A stretch of 39,402 bases of DNA from CAZUQA01 sp964622375 (GCA_964622375.1 CAZUQA010000095.1:1-39402), one strand, 5' to 3'; shown: positions 15,745 to 24,960, numbered from the stretch's first letter. Made by a program: numbers and translations. The notes: generated by a model not told the origin, from the sequence alone.

Positions 15745-16836
15745 ATGGCAACATTAAAATTAATCGATCTCAATAAAATTTACGACAAGAAAGTTCATGC
15801 CGTTGTCGATTTTAACCTGGAAATAACCGATAAAGAATTTGTGGTTTTAGTCGGCCCTTCCGGTTGCGGTAAATCCACGACCCTGAGGATGATAGCCGGT
15901 TTGGAAGAAATCACCAGTGGGCAACTGTATATCAATGACAAACTGGTCAACGATGTCGACCCCAAAGACCGGGATATTGCCATGGTCTTTCAATCTTATG
16001 CGCTCTATCCCCATATGAGTGTCTATGAGAATTTAGCTTTTGGTTTAAAGTTACGAAAAATGAAAAAAGAAGAAATTGAAAGCAGAATTCAAGAAGCCGC
16101 AAAGATCCTCGAGCTTCAAGACTACCTGCAACGCCGGCCCAAACAGTTATCCGGCGGTCAAAGACAAAGAGTCGCCCTGGGTCGGGCCATAGTAAGAAAC
16201 GCTCAAGTCTTTTTAATGGATGAACCGTTGAGTAATCTCGATGCGAAATTGCGAGTCCAGATGCGGGCGGAAATAATCGCTATTCATGAAAAAATTCAAG
16301 CGACCACGGTCTATGTTACTCACGATCAAACCGAAGCCATGACGATGGCAACCCGGATTGTGGTTATGAAAGACGGACTGATTTATCAAATCGGTAGTCC
16401 AAAAGATATTTACAGCCAACCTGACAACATGTTTGTCGCCGAGTTTATCGGTTCACCGGCTATGAACTTCATCAAAGGTACTATCACCAAAGGCCACTTT
16501 GTCTTTGAAAACATAAAAATAGCTCTCCCCAAATACCGCCTTGAAGCTTTAGCGGCTTATGAGAATGAAACGGTAATCTTAGGCATCCGCCCGGAAGATT
16601 TCCACTACGAAGGTATCGTGGCTGACACTTTCCCGGATTCCACTTTTGACTTTAAAGTTGATATCGCCGAGTTGTTAGGTAACGAATTCATTCTCCATGG
16701 TATGTTGGGACAACAAGCTTTAATTGCTAAAATTCCCAGTCGCATTGATATTAAAAACCATGATCAAATTAAGCTGGCTATCGATCTCAATCGCCTGCAT
16801 TTCTTTGATAAAGAAAGCGAAAAAGTTATTAAATGA
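15745..16836 (+). CDS. msmX: Multi-sugar ABC importer ATPase, MsmX/UgpC type
   Basis: A 363-residue ATPase of the CUT1 sugar-import family. Walker A GPSGCGKST (37-45), Q-loop VFQSYALYPHMSV, signature LSGGQRQRVALGRA (135-148), Walker B VFLMDEP (155-161), H-loop YVTHDQTEAM, and a C-terminal TOBE-type domain from about 235 (FIGSPAMNFIKG, ILGIRPEDF). SD AGAGGT lies 8-9 nt before ATG. The leftward ABC operon lacks an ATPase, so this gene completes the importer; MsmX-type ATPases may also serve other importers. It ends at the shared terminator at 16868. Confidence 0.92.
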   Translation: MATLKLIDLNKIYDKKVHAVVDFNLEITDKEFVVLVGPSGCGKSTTLRMIAGLEEITSGQLYINDKLVNDVDPKDRDIAMVFQSYALYPHMSVYENLAFGLKLRKMKKEEIESRIQEAAKILELQDYLQRRPKQLSGGQRQRVALGRAIVRNAQVFLMDEPLSNLDAKLRVQMRAEIIAIHEKIQATTVYVTHDQTEAMTMATRIVVMKDGLIYQIGSPKDIYSQPDNMFVAEFIGSPAMNFIKGTITKGHFVFENIKIALPKYRLEALAAYENETVILGIRPEDFHYEGIVADTFPDSTFDFKVDIAELLGNEFILHGMLGQQALIAKIPSRIDIKNHDQIKLAIDLNRLHFFDKESEKVIK

Positions 16837-16867
16837 GTGGATTTAGCTTTTCTTAATTAGCTTTAAT

Positions 16868-16910
16868 AAAAAATGGTATTACCCGCAGGTGCTACCATTT
16901 TTCTTTTTTA
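16868..16910. terminator. Bidirectional terminator between msmX and the repeat protein
   Basis: AAAAAATGGTA (16868-16878) pairs with TACCATTTTT (16893-16902), giving A- and T-runs on both sides. The genes on either side converge on it; its right arm touches the last codons region of the minus-strand gene. Confidence 0.75.
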
Positions 16911-19900
16911 TTGTATTTGCGCCTTTTTCCGCCGCTGAAGAATAAGCAACAGGGCAACCGGTAGGGCAACCAAAGTAAGCTCCCAGAAACTCAGACTTAG
17001 TCTTTCCTGAATACGTTTGTCAAGGTTTAAGATGCTCTTTTCCATCGCATCAGCGATACCATCACCATTGCGATCATAACCCCAAACCGCGTAAACCGTA
17101 ATGTTTTGCTTATCAATAATCACATCTTCGATTAAGCCGCTAACAACATCATCGGCTGTGAAAATTTGTTCTTTAGCTTCAAGTGACCACCCGACAAATA
17201 ATACCGGACTGTTATCCACCATTTCATGTTGCGGTCTTATCGCACTTAAGTGATAGACTTTCTTACTAGGCAGTAAATCATTAATCTCCGGCGGGGCTGT
17301 GTCTTCAATACCACCGTTGAGATCATAATAGATGTTAAAGCGTTTTTGCAGGTAATCCGGCGTGCCCTCACCATCGACATCATAAGCCCAAACCGCATAA
17401 ACCACTTGGTTGGCATCGCTAATATCAATGTGCGTTATCAGGCTCGGTAGTCCGTCACCGGCTTTGTAGATGGTAATATCAGGTTCACTGGACCATCCCG
17501 CAAAGATTACTCTTTGTTCTTCTAATTCTTGATGTTGCGGTTTCGGAGCCATTAACAGCTCGTGGTTTTTCTGGGCCAACAGATTGAGTTCACGCCACGG
17601 ACCGGTGTTCATAATACCACCGTTGACATTGTAATGCAGCGTATATTTTTCTTGCAGAATATCGGCAATACCGTCGTTGTTGCTGTCAAAGCCCCAAACG
17701 GCATAGACTCTGACATCTTCATGTTTCATACTAACCGTGCTTATTAACTGCGGCAATATATCATCTTTCGTATAGATTTGGAAGCTGCGCTGTAGCGACC
17801 AACCGACAAATACTACCTTTTGACCATCAAGCAAATGGTAAGTGGGTTTTGTGGTCATTTGCAGTTCGCAGTTAGTATTGGCTAAAATGTTTATCTCCAC
17901 TGCCGGCGCACTTCCGCTGATACCGCCGTTTAAATCATAAATCAAATTATACTTATCCTGTTTGACATCGGCAATCCCGTTATTATCACTGTCATAACCC
18001 CAAACCGCATAAACCACTTCATTTTTATCACTTAAAGCAATTTCTTTGATAGTAAGCGGCAGACTGTCTTCTTTACTGTAGATTTTGTTGTCGTGTTGGC
18101 TACTCCAACCGACAAATACTACCGGGCTACCATTAACAGCATCGTGCAAAGGTCGGGGGTTTTCTTTTAACAAGTGCTGAGGATCAGCTAAGATATTTCG
18201 CTCATTTTCCGGGCCGCTGTTGACCATACCGCCATTGATGTTATAGATAACTTTTAGTTTGGGCTCTAAAATATCGGCAATACCGTTATCGTTACTATCA
18301 AAACCCCAAAGCGCATAAACGGTAACATCTTCATTAATAATGTCAACCTGAGTGATGATGTTTGGTAAATCATCATCTTTACCGTAATAATGACGATCAA
18401 TAGTAGCCGACCAACCGATAAATACTACTTTCTGATTAGCTACATCGCGATGTTGCGGTATATCTTTATTGTTTAAAACATAATCCTTAGTCCATAGTAA
18501 ACCATGTTCCCAAGGTACTTGATTTTCCGTCAAACCGCCATTGATGTTATAGATTAAGGTATATTTATTCTCTAAAATATCCGCCACCCCATCACCATCG
18601 CTGTCATAAGCCCAAGCGGCATAGACGGTAACATCGCCATCAACGATATAAAGGTCAGTCACTAATTTCGGTTTATCATCATCTTTTTCAAAGATTTTTT
18701 CGGTTTTTTCTAAAGTCCAACCGATAAACAGTACCGATTTCCCCGCTACTCTCTGATGCAAAGGAACCGGATTTTGGATTAATTCGTGCTTTTCATGAGT
18801 GAACAGATACATTTCGGAATTCGGTCCGCTGTTTTCTATGCCACCATTATTATCATATTTCAAATGAAATTTGTTTTCTAGAACATCAGCGACCCCACAG
18901 CCACACTCATCATAACTCCAGACAGCATAGACCGTAACATCACTGTTGCTGATCTCGACTGCTGACATCGTCCAGGGCGCTTCGTCATAACGACTATATA
19001 TCTTCGTACTACGCTGATTGCTCCAACCGATAAACAATACGCTCTTACCATCGACATCAGCGTGTAAGGGATGGGGGGTCTCCAGAAGGCGATAATCCGC
19101 CGTTGGTAGTATATTGAATTCTTTTTGGGGACCGCTATCACTGTCCCCGCCGTTTAAATCATAAGTTAAAACATATTTGTCTTGCATTACATCAGCTTGA
19201 CCATCATTGTCGCTGTCTAGACCCCAAACAGCATAGACCATGACATCACTGCCACCAACATCCACCGTAGTAATGATATTTGGTTGTTCATCATCTTTGG
19301 TAAAAATCTTGCTCTCCCGTTGTAACGACCAACCGATAAAGACAACTTCCTGGCCATTGATTGGCTGATGGCTAGGCAGCACTTCGAAGTCTAAAGGAAA
19401 ATCGTCATGTGCCAATAGTTTCTTTGCGTATACCGGCTCACTTCCACTGTTACCACCGTTAATATTGTAGATAATGTCATACTTTTCCTGGTAGATATCG
19501 GCAACACCATCACTGTCACTATCATAGCCCCAAACGGCAAATACCGCTAAGTCATCATCGAGAATCTCAACATTGGTAAGCAAAAGTGGCATTTCATCAT
19601 CTTTCCCAAACTTTTTTGTATATCTTTCTTCCGACCAGCCAATAAAGGCAATCGCGACCCCATCCATTGTTTCATGAAGCGGTTGTGGCTGGTTTAACAA
19701 AACATGATTGTGGCTGGAAAGCAGATTTCTTTCAGCTATCGGACCGCTACCTGTGATACCACAGCCAACATTGTAGATAACATTATATTTTTTTTGTTTG
19801 ACATCGGCGATATTATTATTGTCACTGTCATAACCCCACAGCGCATAAACTTTAACATCGCTGTTGCTTATTTCTACCGTGGTATGATAAAGCGGTAAAG

Positions 19901-20636
19901 CATCATCTTTACTATAAATCTTAGTGTCAGCCACTAAGCTCCATCCGATGAACTTAACTTTCTGGCCATTTACTTCTTTTCTTTCCGGCCTTGGTGATTT
20001 ACTGAGAACTTGCGCCGGATTGGGCAATAAAGCCTGCTGCCTTTCCGGACCGCTACCTATTATTCCCCCGTTAACATCATAGTGGAGGTTGTAAGTCGCT
20101 TGTAGTACATCAGCGACACCGTCTTTATTACTGTCAAAACCCCAAATAGCGTATACCGTTGTTTGTCCTTCGCTAATTGCGATATGGTCAATAAGTAAAG
20201 GTAACTGATCGTTTTTCATATAAATCTTAGTATCACGCTGTTGGCTCCAACCGATAAAGACAACATTTTGTCCTTCCAAGTTACGATGCTGGGGTATTCT
20301 GAATTTTTCTAAGCTATAGGCATTTTGGCTTTCATCAAACCTAACCCGCGGGTTAATACTGTCTTTCAAACCACCATTGACATCGTAAATTAGTACATAA
20401 GTCGCCTGCAATGAAGAAAACCCCTTGCCCTCATTTTGTAGTAGGGCGCTTCTTTGAGGATAATTGTTGCTTAGGTCTTCACTGCCACTGATATGCAACA
20501 ACATCATACTAAGGGCTGCTACTAAAGCGATGGCAATAACCAAGCTTTTTAAACTTTTAAAGGTTTTTACCAGGCCATTTACTTCTTTTGCTTCCGGTTT
20601 TTGTTTACCGAGTATTTCCTGTCGTTTAAATTTCAT
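16908..20636 (-). CDS. Giant surface protein with eleven ~102-residue repeats
   Basis: About 1242 residues. I chose ATG 20636, preceded by GAGAAAGG at 6 nt; an upstream ATG at 20708 has no SD. A basic N-terminus with a hydrophobic segment at 31-49 (SLVIAIALVAALSMMLLHIS) is a long signal peptide or anchor. Residues ~78-1199 hold eleven tandem units. Each begins with a YNLIYDVNGG-type strand, has a central (V/I)xFxGWS, a (K)DDxLP turn and V(T/K)VYAVWGYDSD, and ends in an acidic DSDxDGxAD loop. The first half recalls Listeria-Bacteroides (InlB B-type) repeats; the acidic loop recalls calcium-binding type-3/EF-like loops. The C-terminus has a hydrophobic segment (LTLVALPVALLLIL) and a RRKK tail but no LPxTG. 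Probably a cell-surface adhesin or scaffold; the function is unknown. Confidence 0.85.
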   Translation of the reverse strand: MKFKRQEILGKQKPEAKEVNGLVKTFKSLKSLVIAIALVAALSMMLLHISGSEDLSNNYPQRSALLQNEGKGFSSLQATYVLIYDVNGGLKDSINPRVRFDESQNAYSLEKFRIPQHRNLEGQNVVFIGWSQQRDTKIYMKNDQLPLLIDHIAISEGQTTVYAIWGFDSNKDGVADVLQATYNLHYDVNGGIIGSGPERQQALLPNPAQVLSKSPRPERKEVNGQKVKFIGWSLVADTKIYSKDDALPLYHTTVEISNSDVKVYALWGYDSDNNNIADVKQKKYNVIYNVGCGITGSGPIAERNLLSSHNHVLLNQPQPLHETMDGVAIAFIGWSEERYTKKFGKDDEMPLLLTNVEILDDDLAVFAVWGYDSDSDGVADIYQEKYDIIYNINGGNSGSEPVYAKKLLAHDDFPLDFEVLPSHQPINGQEVVFIGWSLQRESKIFTKDDEQPNIITTVDVGGSDVMVYAVWGLDSDNDGQADVMQDKYVLTYDLNGGDSDSGPQKEFNILPTADYRLLETPHPLHADVDGKSVLFIGWSNQRSTKIYSRYDEAPWTMSAVEISNSDVTVYAVWSYDECGCGVADVLENKFHLKYDNNGGIENSGPNSEMYLFTHEKHELIQNPVPLHQRVAGKSVLFIGWTLEKTEKIFEKDDDKPKLVTDLYIVDGDVTVYAAWAYDSDGDGVADILENKYTLIYNINGGLTENQVPWEHGLLWTKDYVLNNKDIPQHRDVANQKVVFIGWSATIDRHYYGKDDDLPNIITQVDIINEDVTVYALWGFDSNDNGIADILEPKLKVIYNINGGMVNSGPENERNILADPQHLLKENPRPLHDAVNGSPVVFVGWSSQHDNKIYSKEDSLPLTIKEIALSDKNEVVYAVWGYDSDNNGIADVKQDKYNLIYDLNGGISGSAPAVEINILANTNCELQMTTKPTYHLLDGQKVVFVGWSLQRSFQIYTKDDILPQLISTVSMKHEDVRVYAVWGFDSNNDGIADILQEKYTLHYNVNGGIMNTGPWRELNLLAQKNHELLMAPKPQHQELEEQRVIFAGWSSEPDITIYKAGDGLPSLITHIDISDANQVVYAVWAYDVDGEGTPDYLQKRFNIYYDLNGGIEDTAPPEINDLLPSKKVYHLSAIRPQHEMVDNSPVLFVGWSLEAKEQIFTADDVVSGLIEDVIIDKQNITVYAVWGYDRNGDGIADAMEKSILNLDKRIQERLSLSFWELTLVALPVALLLILQRRKKAQIQ
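17040..20405 (-). repeat. Eleven tandem ~306-bp coding repeats
   Basis: Each unit encodes one ~102-residue module of the surface protein. The protein-level pattern (NGG, GWS, DD, VYAVWG, DGxAD) is kept in all copies, but DNA copies are clearly diverged, so the array is old and under selection rather than freshly expanded. The fifth copy has an odd acidic loop (DECGCGVAD), and the third has NVGCG in place of NxNGG. Confidence 0.85.
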
Positions 20637-20708
20637 ATTCATCCTTTCTCTAGCTTTTGCCAAATCTCGTGCTGCTATCAGCCAAACTTCAAATATCTGG
20701 TTTTTCAT

Positions 20709-21063
20709 CAGCTGATTGGCAAAGATAGTGTATTAGTTTAGCACAATTATTTTCGGCAATTAGCCAGACAATAATTGTCGTTACTTCACAGATTGTACTT
20801 AATACAAAAGCTGACAATTGCTTCTTGATTATAGCTTGCGCTGCGACTTAGCGTCAAAGAATATGCCCGAAAAAAGACACAAAAAAAGAGCGATGAGCAA
20901 GTAATTAAGTCAAATTACTAATTAAAACCTTACTTTGCTGTTGCTTTGTTTCAAATTGGAGCAATCCTGATAAAACAGCTGGCAGGCAACGAATAATCCA
21001 ACAGTTAAAATTCTTATAGTATAATGATGAAGAGATTTAATCCACTAAAAGGAAAGCTAAACT
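20709..21063. other. Divergent intergenic region, no gene seen
   Basis: This 355-bp AT-rich stretch separates the minus-strand repeat-protein gene from glycerate kinase. No coding frame is convincing. It contains a 13-bp palindrome GACAATAATTGTC at 20767-20779 and a TATAAT at 21020-21025, 39 nt before the glycerate kinase ATG, without a good -35. SD AAAGGAAAG lies at about 21048-21056. Confidence 0.5.
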
Positions 21064-22206
21064 ATGAATATTATTATCGCTTGTGATTCTTTTAAAGAAT
21101 GCCTTAGTTCTTGGGAAATTGCCGAACTGTTAGCTCAAGGCTTAACAGCAGTCAATCCTAAGTTTCATATCACAAAAATCCCGATGGCTGATGGCGGCGA
21201 AGGTACTATGGTAGCTTTAGTTAAGGCGGGTCGAGGTCGCGTGATTAGCTGTCAAGCTGAAGACCCTTTATTGCGTGTCCGCGATAGTGCCTACGCTATA
21301 CTTAATGACAATAAAACCGTAGTTATTGAAATGGCGCAAACCTGTTCCTTAGCACTGGTTACTGGCAGTCAAAGAAACCCTTGGCATACCAGTACCTGGG
21401 GCGTCGGTCGGCAAATCAAAGACGCCTTAGAAAAAGGCTATCGCAATTTCATCATCGGTTTAGGCGGAACCAGCACCAATGATGGCGGTTTAGGTTTATT
21501 GCAGTGCTTGGGTTATCGTTTCTACGACCAGCAAGATAAACTCTTAGCTGCCGGGCAAGGTGGTAAACAATTGTTGCAGATAAAACGTATTGATACTTCT
21601 ATGGCCCTTGCCGCTTTGGCGGAATGCCACTTTACCCTAGCCAGCGATGTTACTAATCCTTTCTTTGGTTCAACCGGAGCAGCTTACATTTACGGACCAC
21701 AAAAAGGCGCCGATGACGAAATGGTGCGGCTACTTGATGCCGGCTTGTCTAACTTTAGCAAAGTGATAAAGCAAACTTTCAATAAAGATATCAGCCAACT
21801 CCCCGGTAGCGGAGCCGCCGGCGGTACCGCCGGGGGACTTCTGGCTTTTCTCAACTGTGAAATGCGCTCGGGAACTGATATCATATTGGAACTTTATAAT
21901 TTCCCCACTTTACTAGAAACCTGTGACTTGGTTATTACCGGAGAAGGTAAAATCGATGAACAAACTTTGTATGGTAAGGTGCCTTATCGTATCGGCCAGA
22001 TTTGTCAGAAGCAGCAAGTGCCGGTAATTGCCGTCTGTGGTCGTTTAGCCCTACCAGCCGCTTCGCTTTTAGCTTACGGCATCAAGGAAGTCTATGAGTT
22101 ATCAAGCCCGAATACACCGCTACAAGAAGCCCTCGCCGCTACCCCAAAAAATCTCTACAATACCGCTGTTACCATCGCTGAAAAGCTTAACAAAACTCCG
22201 CAGTAA
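21064..22206 (+). CDS. Glycerate kinase (GlxK/GarK family)
   Basis: A 380-residue ATP-dependent kinase that makes phosphoglycerate from glycerate. Family features: IIACDSFKECLSSWEIAELL at the N-terminus, IPMADGGEGTMVAL near 39-52, GLGGTSTNDGGLGLLQCLG near 138-156, FGSTGAAYIYGPQKGA near 201-216, GSGAAGGTAGGLL near 248-260 and ITGEGKIDEQTLYGK near 297-311. Length is typical. SD AAAGGAAAG precedes the ATG. It stands alone on the plus strand with its own terminator; an ascorbate-type PTS lies convergent downstream, so glycerate may come from sugar-acid breakdown, but that link is only positional. Confidence 0.95.
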   Translation: MNIIIACDSFKECLSSWEIAELLAQGLTAVNPKFHITKIPMADGGEGTMVALVKAGRGRVISCQAEDPLLRVRDSAYAILNDNKTVVIEMAQTCSLALVTGSQRNPWHTSTWGVGRQIKDALEKGYRNFIIGLGGTSTNDGGLGLLQCLGYRFYDQQDKLLAAGQGGKQLLQIKRIDTSMALAALAECHFTLASDVTNPFFGSTGAAYIYGPQKGADDEMVRLLDAGLSNFSKVIKQTFNKDISQLPGSGAAGGTAGGLLAFLNCEMRSGTDIILELYNFPTLLETCDLVITGEGKIDEQTLYGKVPYRIGQICQKQQVPVIAVCGRLALPAASLLAYGIKEVYELSSPNTPLQEALAATPKNLYNTAVTIAEKLNKTPQ

Positions 22207-22227
22207 ATCACGGAGTTCTGTCTTTTT
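22194..22227 (+). terminator. Terminator of glycerate kinase
   Basis: AACTCCG (22194-22200) and CGGAGTT (22211-22217) form a 7-bp stem followed by TCTTTTTTAT. The left arm lies in the last codons and the stop is in the loop. Confidence 0.75.
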
Positions 22228-22363
22228 TATTTATTACGGTTGCGTTTATAGAGCTACCTCACTGTCCAGATTTCTAATGTTGCTTTCTCAATACAGGTGG
22301 GACTATTCTATCAGTCAGACAAGTCAACTGTCATCAGGCAACTTTTTAATTACGCAACGCTGT

Positions 22364-22387
22364 TAGGGAAATTACTAAACTTCCCTA
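22364..22387 (-). other. Hairpin overlapping the ulaA stop codon
   Basis: TAGGGAA (22364-22370) and TTCCCTA (22381-22387) form a 7-bp stem with a 10-nt loop; on the minus strand the stem begins with the TAG stop. No T-run follows, so it is at most a stability or Rho-linked element. The rest of 22228-22384 shows nothing recognisable. Confidence 0.4.
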
Positions 22388-23674
22388 CTTAAAGATGCTT
22401 AAGATGAGGCCCTCGATAATCGCCCACAAGGAGAAGTCTTGTCCGGCACTTCCCAGCATCCAGTCAGCAATGGTCTTGTCGGTGAAATTCAAAGAGAAGC
22501 CCATCAAGAAGACTAAGATAATACCACTAACCAGAGCGGCAATAAAGGCGCCCCGGCGTCCGCCCAAGGCATTACCGACAACAGCCGCGGTACCACATTC
22601 AAAGAAACAAGAGATAACTACCGGAACTACGGCATATTTGAAGATGCCTAAACCACCGGTAATAAAAATCATCACAACCGAAGCCGTCATCGAAACGATG
22701 AAACCGATCAAAACAGCATTCGGCGCATAAGGGAACAACAAAGGACAGTCATAAGCCGGAATTGCATTGGGAATCAGCTTTTCCTGAATACCGGTGAAAG
22801 CCGTAGTGATTTCAGCAATCAACATTCTAACACCCAACATTAAGATCGTTAAGCCGGCACCAAATTCTAAGCCTGACATTGTAATAAATTGGAACAATGA
22901 TTTGCCTCCGGTATCGATAGCTACTTCAGCACCCGTAGCCAAGAACAATACCCAAACTACCAGGTAAGTAAGCATAACGATGATTGAGCCGGTGATGGCA
23001 ACTTCTTTAAGGAATTTAAAGGATTTGGGGAATTCGATATCTTCGGTAGATTTCGATTTATCCCCTAATTTCTTGGCTAAAAAGCCGCCGATTAAGGCAA
23101 AGGATACACTGGGATGACCCAGAGTAAAAGAATCGTCACCGATAACTTCCTTGATATAAGGTCGGATCAAGTTGGGTGATACTACATAGTAAAGGGCAGC
23201 AAATAAGCCCCCGATAAGTCCGGCAGCCACACCGTCAAAGCCCATACTGACAGCTACCCCGGTAAATACAAAGGGGAACCAATACAACATGTGCCCGGTT
23301 AAGAAAACCGCTTTAAACTTAGTAAAACGCGCTACCAAAAGGTTAAGTACAAAGCCACCCAACATCGCAATACCGATATACATGCCATATTCCGCCATGA
23401 AAGTATCGGAGCCCATCATATCAGCCGGGAAGGGTGTAGCTTTGGTTAATGCAGCAATCGAAATGTGTAACGGTAACATGGAACCAACCAATACCGTTAC
23501 CCCTTTTTGTAAGATAATTACCCCTAATGCCGTTTTGAACATTCCTGCCATAATATCAGAGAATGATTTCTTCATCAGGGCCAGACCTAATAAGGCAATT
23601 AGTGACATGAAGATAGCGGCTACGCTAAAAATGTCAGTAATCACAAAGGTCAAAATCTTTGTTAAAATATCCAT
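22385..23674 (-). CDS. ulaA: PTS ascorbate-type permease EIIC (SgaT/UlaA)
   Basis: A 429-residue polytopic membrane permease of the SgaT/UlaA family, which imports L-ascorbate or a related sugar acid with phosphorylation. About ten to eleven hydrophobic segments; family-like stretches include LGVIILQKGVTVLVGSMLP near 51-69, FLTGHMLYWFPFVFTGVAV near 124-142, FTLGHPSVSFALIGGFLAKK near 182-201, AIPAYDCPLLFPYAPNAVL near 304-322 and FECGTAAVVGNALGGRRG near 362-379. SD AAGGAGG precedes the ATG. Last gene of the ulaC-ulaB-ulaA transcription unit. No UlaD/E/F-type enzymes lie nearby, so ascorbate as substrate is an assumption. Confidence 0.93.
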   Translation of the reverse strand: MDILTKILTFVITDIFSVAAIFMSLIALLGLALMKKSFSDIMAGMFKTALGVIILQKGVTVLVGSMLPLHISIAALTKATPFPADMMGSDTFMAEYGMYIGIAMLGGFVLNLLVARFTKFKAVFLTGHMLYWFPFVFTGVAVSMGFDGVAAGLIGGLFAALYYVVSPNLIRPYIKEVIGDDSFTLGHPSVSFALIGGFLAKKLGDKSKSTEDIEFPKSFKFLKEVAITGSIIVMLTYLVVWVLFLATGAEVAIDTGGKSLFQFITMSGLEFGAGLTILMLGVRMLIAEITTAFTGIQEKLIPNAIPAYDCPLLFPYAPNAVLIGFIVSMTASVVMIFITGGLGIFKYAVVPVVISCFFECGTAAVVGNALGGRRGAFIAALVSGIILVFLMGFSLNFTDKTIADWMLGSAGQDFSLWAIIEGLILSIFK

Positions 23675-23698
23675 ATTCTTCCTCCTTATTTATTTGTA

Positions 23699-23989
23699 CT
23701 ACGCTCTAGAAGCTAAAAATTCTTTTACTTTCTCCATCAATTCGGTGCCATTGACAAAATTGTGGATGGCGACAACCGGCATTTTAGTTTTTCCTTGTAA
23801 GTTCTCGGCGATATCAGTAGAACAGAAAATCGCATCACAAGGTACACTGGGTCCGGTTGGTAAATCACCGTTAAAGACATCAGCTTCTACACCTAATTCT
23901 TTAAAAACACCTTGAAGTTTAATCTTCAATAAGGTTGATGAGCCAACACCAAAACCGCAAATTGCTTGAATTTTTAATGGTTCACTCAA
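23699..23989 (-). CDS. ulaB: PTS ascorbate-type EIIB (SgaB/UlaB)
   Basis: A 96-residue phosphocarrier with a P-loop-like active-site motif IQAICGFGVGSSTLLKIKL; the phospho-cysteine is Cys11. It receives phosphate from the EIIA at 24008 and passes it to the sugar in UlaA. The start is a TTG at 23989, supported by a GGGGGG SD 7 nt upstream and by the family N-terminus just before the Cys motif; no ATG is available in this position. It lies 24 nt before ulaA and 18 nt after the EIIA gene. Confidence 0.92.
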   Translation of the reverse strand: MSEPLKIQAICGFGVGSSTLLKIKLQGVFKELGVEADVFNGDLPTGPSVPCDAIFCSTDIAENLQGKTKMPVVAIHNFVNGTELMEKVKEFLASRA

Positions 23990-24007
23990 AGTTAGTCCCC
24001 CCTTTCA

Positions 24008-24445
24008 TTAATAACTGTTGACAACTTCATATAACTGCTCCACCGTATCGCAAAGATACAGTTTATGCCAAGAATCTTCCGCTTCAAACATTGCCGCAAT
24101 TTTTTGGAATTGTTTGAGATGACTGTGCGGACTGACAGCACATAAAGCGATTATGATATGCACCGGATCGTTTTCGCAACCAAAAATGACCGGTTCTTTA
24201 AATACACCCAATACTAACTCATTTTTATAGACATGTTCACTGGGGGCGGCGTGGGCAATAGCCAAATGCGGCGCGATTACCATATAAGGCCCCAGTTCAT
24301 TGACTGCCGCTATCATAGCGTCAATGTAAGCTTCATCAATAGCCTGTAGCTCTAACAGCTTTTGTCCGGAAAGTTTAACAGCTTCTTGCCAGCTCTGGGG
24401 TTTTTCCTCGATAAATAGTGTTGTTAAACCAAAATGTTCTTCCAT
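24008..24445 (-). CDS. ulaC: PTS fructose/ascorbate-type EIIA (UlaC-like)
   Basis: A 145-residue EIIA of the fructose-mannitol family. The phospho-His lies in YMVIAPHLAIAHAAPSEHV (His at about residue 66), and the PVHIIIALCAVSPHSHLKQF segment near 96-115 is typical. ATG follows TAGGAAACAAAGC. First gene of the ula-type transcription unit. The 92-nt gap to the regulator upstream holds a small dyad (24502-24521). Confidence 0.9.
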   Translation of the reverse strand: MEEHFGLTTLFIEEKPQSWQEAVKLSGQKLLELQAIDEAYIDAMIAAVNELGPYMVIAPHLAIAHAAPSEHVYKNELVLGVFKEPVIFGCENDPVHIIIALCAVSPHSHLKQFQKIAAMFEAEDSWHKLYLCDTVEQLYEVVNSY

Positions 24446-24501
24446 GCTTTGTTTCCTATATCACTAACAACAAGTTTTATTGTTTTCCTGTACCTCAATT
24501 T

Positions 24502-24521
24502 TATGCTTTTATTGAAGCATA
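24502..24521. promoter_or_regulatory. Dyad upstream of the ula-type genes
   Basis: TATGCTT-TTATTG-AAGCATA: a perfect 7-bp inverted repeat with a 6-nt centre between the metalloregulator stop and ulaC. No T-run follows on the minus strand. It may be an operator for the PTS genes or the end of the regulator transcript. Confidence 0.4.
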
Positions 24522-24537
24522 TGCAACCACAATCAAC

Positions 24538-24960
24538 TTACACTTTTTCGCTTTTTTCTATAAATGCCTTTATTGCTAAAAAGCTCTTCTCACTTAAAAT
24601 ATGTTCCATTTTGCAGGCATCTTTGATTGCGGTTTCTTCACTGACTCCTAAACTCACCAACCACTCTGAAATAACGATGTGTCTTTCATAGATCTCTTTG
24701 GCGATTTTTAAACCGCTTTTAGTTAAGGTAATAAAGCCGGATTTGTCGCTTGCCACAAAACCTTGAGACTTTAGATTTTTCAAAGCGACACTGACACTGG
24801 GTTTAGAAAACTCCAGTTGTCCGGCAATATCAATAGCGCGAACTTTACCGCCATCGCGACTTAAGATAAAAATTGTTTCCAAGTAATTCTCGGCTGACTC
24901 CAAAATATTTCTTCCCTTTTCTTTACTGTCTTTCTTCCGCCTAATAATAGCATTTGCCAT
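24538..24960 (-). CDS. DtxR/MntR-family metal-dependent regulator
   Basis: A 140-residue metalloregulator. Winged HTH at about 22-75 (SAENYLETIFILSRDGGKVR, IDIAGQLEFSKPSVSVALKN, GFITLTKSGLKIAKEIYERH). The dimerisation/metal part includes ERHIVISEWLVSLGVSEETA and CKMEHILSEKSF, with the Cys/Glu/His ligands usual in the MntR/IdeR branch. It lacks the SH3-like third domain, so it is of the short MntR type. The ATG at 24960 has little SD; a TTG at 24903 with AAGGGAAG before it would start at MESAENYLETIF, close to the family norm, and may be the true start. It diverges from a ZIP transporter gene, a natural target. Confidence 0.88.
   Translation of the reverse strand: MANAIIRRKKDSKEKGRNILESAENYLETIFILSRDGGKVRAIDIAGQLEFSKPSVSVALKNLKSQGFVASDKSGFITLTKSGLKIAKEIYERHIVISEWLVSLGVSEETAIKDACKMEHILSEKSFLAIKAFIEKSEKV

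Noticed and set aside
17040..20405. CRISPR-like array
   Set aside because: The regular units are ~306 bp coding repeats with diverged DNA, not short identical repeats with spacers.
20709..21063. Riboswitch or small RNA before glycerate kinase
   Set aside because: Only a short palindrome and a weak -10 are present; no conserved aptamer pattern or terminator was found.
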